Positions 62,053-64,000 of a stretch of DNA of 64,000 bases are shown here, in pieces. The notes under the pieces are model-generated. The model had not been told where the DNA came from. It made no database searches and worked only from the letters and a program-made list of their open reading frames with translations. Numbering within the stretch: the stretch's first letter is position 1; each line of letters starts with the position of its first letter. The translations under genes and the position numbers were made by a program. The stretch is taken from assembly GCA_029204225.1 (NCBI GenBank), contig MU832135.1, positions 21,438-85,437 of the forward strand. Reading direction: 5' to 3'. The stretch is from Diphasiastrum complanatum. Its lineage: Eukaryota > Streptophyta > Lycopodiopsida > Lycopodiales > Lycopodiaceae.

Positions 62053-62527
62053 TGTCATGCCCACTACCGGTCTCGGGTAGCGTGTCCACGCTAGGGATCA
62101 GTAGACCAACAACCCGTAAGTTAATTGTGGACTATAAGGGAATTGGGACCCTTATGTGTATAAGGTCATAATTAATGGTTGTAGGCCTAAACTCATGATG
62201 GTGGATTTGTATGGGTCTATCAGTGAGTCATTGGGGAATTGGATGACGTGGCCCAGATAGGCTGCAGAGGTCCAATGAGGTGTCACAGTGCACTACTAGT
62301 GGTGCATGGGCCTTGGAGGGTATAAGTATACCTATTGGGCTCTCACTAGTGTAATCTGGATTGTGAGACTGGTAGCCGTATGTTGCTGGTGTGATGCCTC
62401 ATTCCTCTTTGAGATTGATCCATAGCTTCGAGGCTAGATCCGTTCGATCTAGGATTGGTTGGGTTGGTTTGTCCACCATCCGTCTCCCTTGTATTGCTTG
62501 TTATTGGCATGTTTAGGACTTTATATT

Positions 62528-63168
62528 GAATCATCATCGTCCGTGCGACCCTTCCATCGAACCAGATGCTCGGTAACTATACGATTTCTCAATCGTTTAG
62601 TTCTTGTATCCAAGATCTTTCCGGGTTCAAGTCGAGACACACTCGATGATTTATCCAACAGGTCCAATTGGTCTCCAGAACCAAGATGCTCTCCTTCACG
62701 TAAACTCTTCTTGAGTCAGCTTACGTGAAAAACCGGATGCATTTGAGTTTCCTTCCAGGAGGTCCAACTGGTAAGCCCGATCTTTACGGTCCTATGTATC
62801 TAGGGGACAAAGTGTAATGCTTGCTGAAGGATTCTAGTGTAATGTGTACTGGCAAGCATTATAAATTGTCCCCCTAGATATAGAGGACCGTATTAGATCT
62901 TGAAAAAGATCGGATCCTTAGCTTACCAGTTGGACCTCCTGGAAGGAATTCAAGTGCATCCGGTTTTTCACATAAGTCGAATCAAGAAGAGTCTACGTGA
63001 AGGGGAGCATCTTGGTTCTGGAGACCAATTGGACCTATTGGATGAATCATCGGGTGTGTCTCATCTTGAACGCAGAAAGATCTTGGATATAAGGATTAAA
63101 CGACTGAGAAATTGTATAGTTACCGAGCATCTGGTTCAACGGAAGGGTCGCACAGATGATGATGATTC
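62528..63168. repeat. Large inverted repeat (about 300-bp arms, 27-bp loop)
   Basis: The left arm 62528-62824 is the reverse complement of the right arm 62852-63168, with scattered substitutions and small indels. The inner ends are AATGCTTGC and GCAAGCATT; the spacer is 62825-62851. Outer ends begin GAATCATCATC on the left and match GATGATGATGATTC on the right. Confidence 0.93.
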
Positions 63169-63220
63169 CTGGGAACAGGAGGGGAGCTTAAGGAGGAACT
63201 TCCTTAATTTTAAGTTCTGA
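62880..63220 (+). pseudogene. Chromovirus integrase C-terminus and chromodomain-like end
   Basis: The right arm encodes IGSLAYQLDLLEGIQVHPVF followed by HISRIKKSLREGEHL, the typical gypsy integrase C-terminus. Next, LERRKILDIRIKRLRNCIVTEHLVQ and DDDDSWEQEGSLRRNF, an array with the chromodomain pattern (hydrophobic-Lys/Arg, Y/HLVxxKG, WE). The usual Trp in 'WKG' is Arg here. It stops at 63220 just before the polypurine tract. Confidence 0.8.
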
Positions 63221-63742
63221 GGACAGAACTGGAATAAGGGGGGAAGAATGTCGTGCCCACGATTGGTCTCGAGTAGCGTGTCCACGCTAGGGATCAGTAG
63301 ACCAACAACCCATAAGTTAATTGTGATTATAAGGAATTGGGACTCTTATGTTATAAGGTCATAATCAATGGTTGTAGGCCTAAACTCATGATGGTGGATT
63401 TGTATGGGTCTATCAATGAGTCATTGGGAAACTAGATGACGTGGCCCAGATAGGCTGCAGAGGTGTCCAATGAGGTGTCACAGTGCACTACTAGTGGTGC
63501 ATGGGCCTTGGAGGGTATAAGTATACCTATTGGGCTCTCACTAGTGTAACCTTGATTGTGAGACGGTAGTTGTATGCTGCTGGTGTGATGCCTCATTCCT
63601 CTTTGAGATTGATCCATAGCTTGGGGGCTAGATCCGTTCGATCTAGGATTGGTTGGGTTTGTTTGTCCACCATCCGTTTCCCTGTATTGCTTGTTATTGG
63701 CATGCTTAGAATAGTATCCTTGGTTTAGGACTTTATAGTTTC

Positions 63743-64000
63743 ACTTGAGATTTATGATTAATTGAAGTGATTGTTTGTTGTGGTTGTCAAGTAAGATCTG
63801 TTTTGAGTTGGAGAAAAGTCATTTCTTCAAGTTCTTGAATCTATCCAAGTTCATGTTCTGTGATGTGGTAGATTTTGTTATAAGATTTTGAAGCTAAGGT
63901 TGTTTATTAGCCATTGAAAATCAACAATATAGGTTGTTGTTTAGCCTCAACAAAAACAACAGGGTTCATTTCTATGAATTGACATGTTATTGATTAGTCT
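63743..64000. other. No gene seen
   Basis: AT-rich flank of element C up to the window end. Confidence 0.5.

Larger units (their letters stand above)
62053..63737 (+). mobile_element. Compact family C gypsy element with inverted-repeat interior
   Basis: LTRs 62053-62525 (473 bp) and 63249-63737 (489 bp) start TGTC(A/G)TGCCCA and end GGACTTTATA. The element is flanked by the target duplication GTTTC (62048-62052 and 63738-63742). The polypurine tract AATAAGGGGGGAAGAA precedes the 3' LTR. The usual primer-binding site after the 5' LTR is missing beyond TTG. The interior is almost entirely an inverted repeat of the integrase C-terminal/chromodomain region. It has no gag, protease or RT, so it depends on other elements or is inert. 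Confidence 0.92.

Noticed and set aside
62459..62728. 89-codon plus-strand frame in element C
   Set aside because: It is the left arm of the inverted repeat read in antisense of the integrase C-terminus.

Overview
The window is nuclear DNA of a land plant. It holds a spliced cytosolic ribosomal protein gene with typical plant introns, many Ty1/copia and Ty3/gypsy LTR retrotransposons that use the plant initiator-tRNA-Met primer site (TGGTATCAGAGC), an intron-containing hAT-type transposase relic, a LINE relic and several very long (GA/CT)n tracts. The gene sparsity, the transposon load and the eS26 C-terminal tail would fit a large non-flowering plant genome such as a fern, but I cannot fix the lineage from the sequence alone.

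Left part (1-14.8 kb): one convincing host gene, RPS26 (eS26), is on the minus strand at 3598-5810. It has five exons and all consensus splice sites, and encodes 121 residues with both zinc-binding CxxC pairs. Around it are AT-rich non-coding DNA, microsatellites, a decayed gypsy gag (8.45-10.26 kb, minus), an LTR with primer site (10593-11100), a GA/CT-linked dispersed repeat and an unidentified broken protein-coding stretch (12.5-13.85 kb, minus).

Middle part (14.8-32.2 kb): a stack of nested retrotransposons. A copia element (14867-20579, TSD GAATC) sits inside the integrase C-terminus of a minus-strand gypsy element. It carries an in-place inversion of gag-protease-preintegrase and a 331-bp tandem duplication inside that inversion. 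A second copia 3' half with LTR follows (21.9-23.8 kb), then a head-to-head inverted repeat of LTR, primer site and leader (24.65-25.1 kb), a third copia (25489-30694) whose 3' LTR is broken by a fourth copia LTR (30696-31773), and a short gag stub.

Right part (32-64 kb): mostly gene-poor DNA with copia relics (38.8-41.6 kb), one isolated exon-like segment resembling the start of a BAH domain (about 44.17-44.35 kb), and a full-length young gypsy element on the minus strand (45164-50687; 466-bp LTRs, TSD CTCAC, coding frames broken). Further right are the 5'-truncated hAT transposase with AT-hook tail (53667-55796, minus), an LTR relic, a LINE 3' end (57.2-58.1 kb, minus), a gag-only copia derivative with a 3' LTR (60.0-61.8 kb), and a compact LTR element (62053-63737, TSD GTTTC) whose interior is a roughly 300-bp-arm inverted repeat.

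Only RPS26 looks intact. I see no tRNA, rRNA or CRISPR. The most unusual structures are the three large inverted-repeat or inversion rearrangements of LTR elements, the GA/CT-linked repeat family, and the hAT protein with its AT-hook extension.
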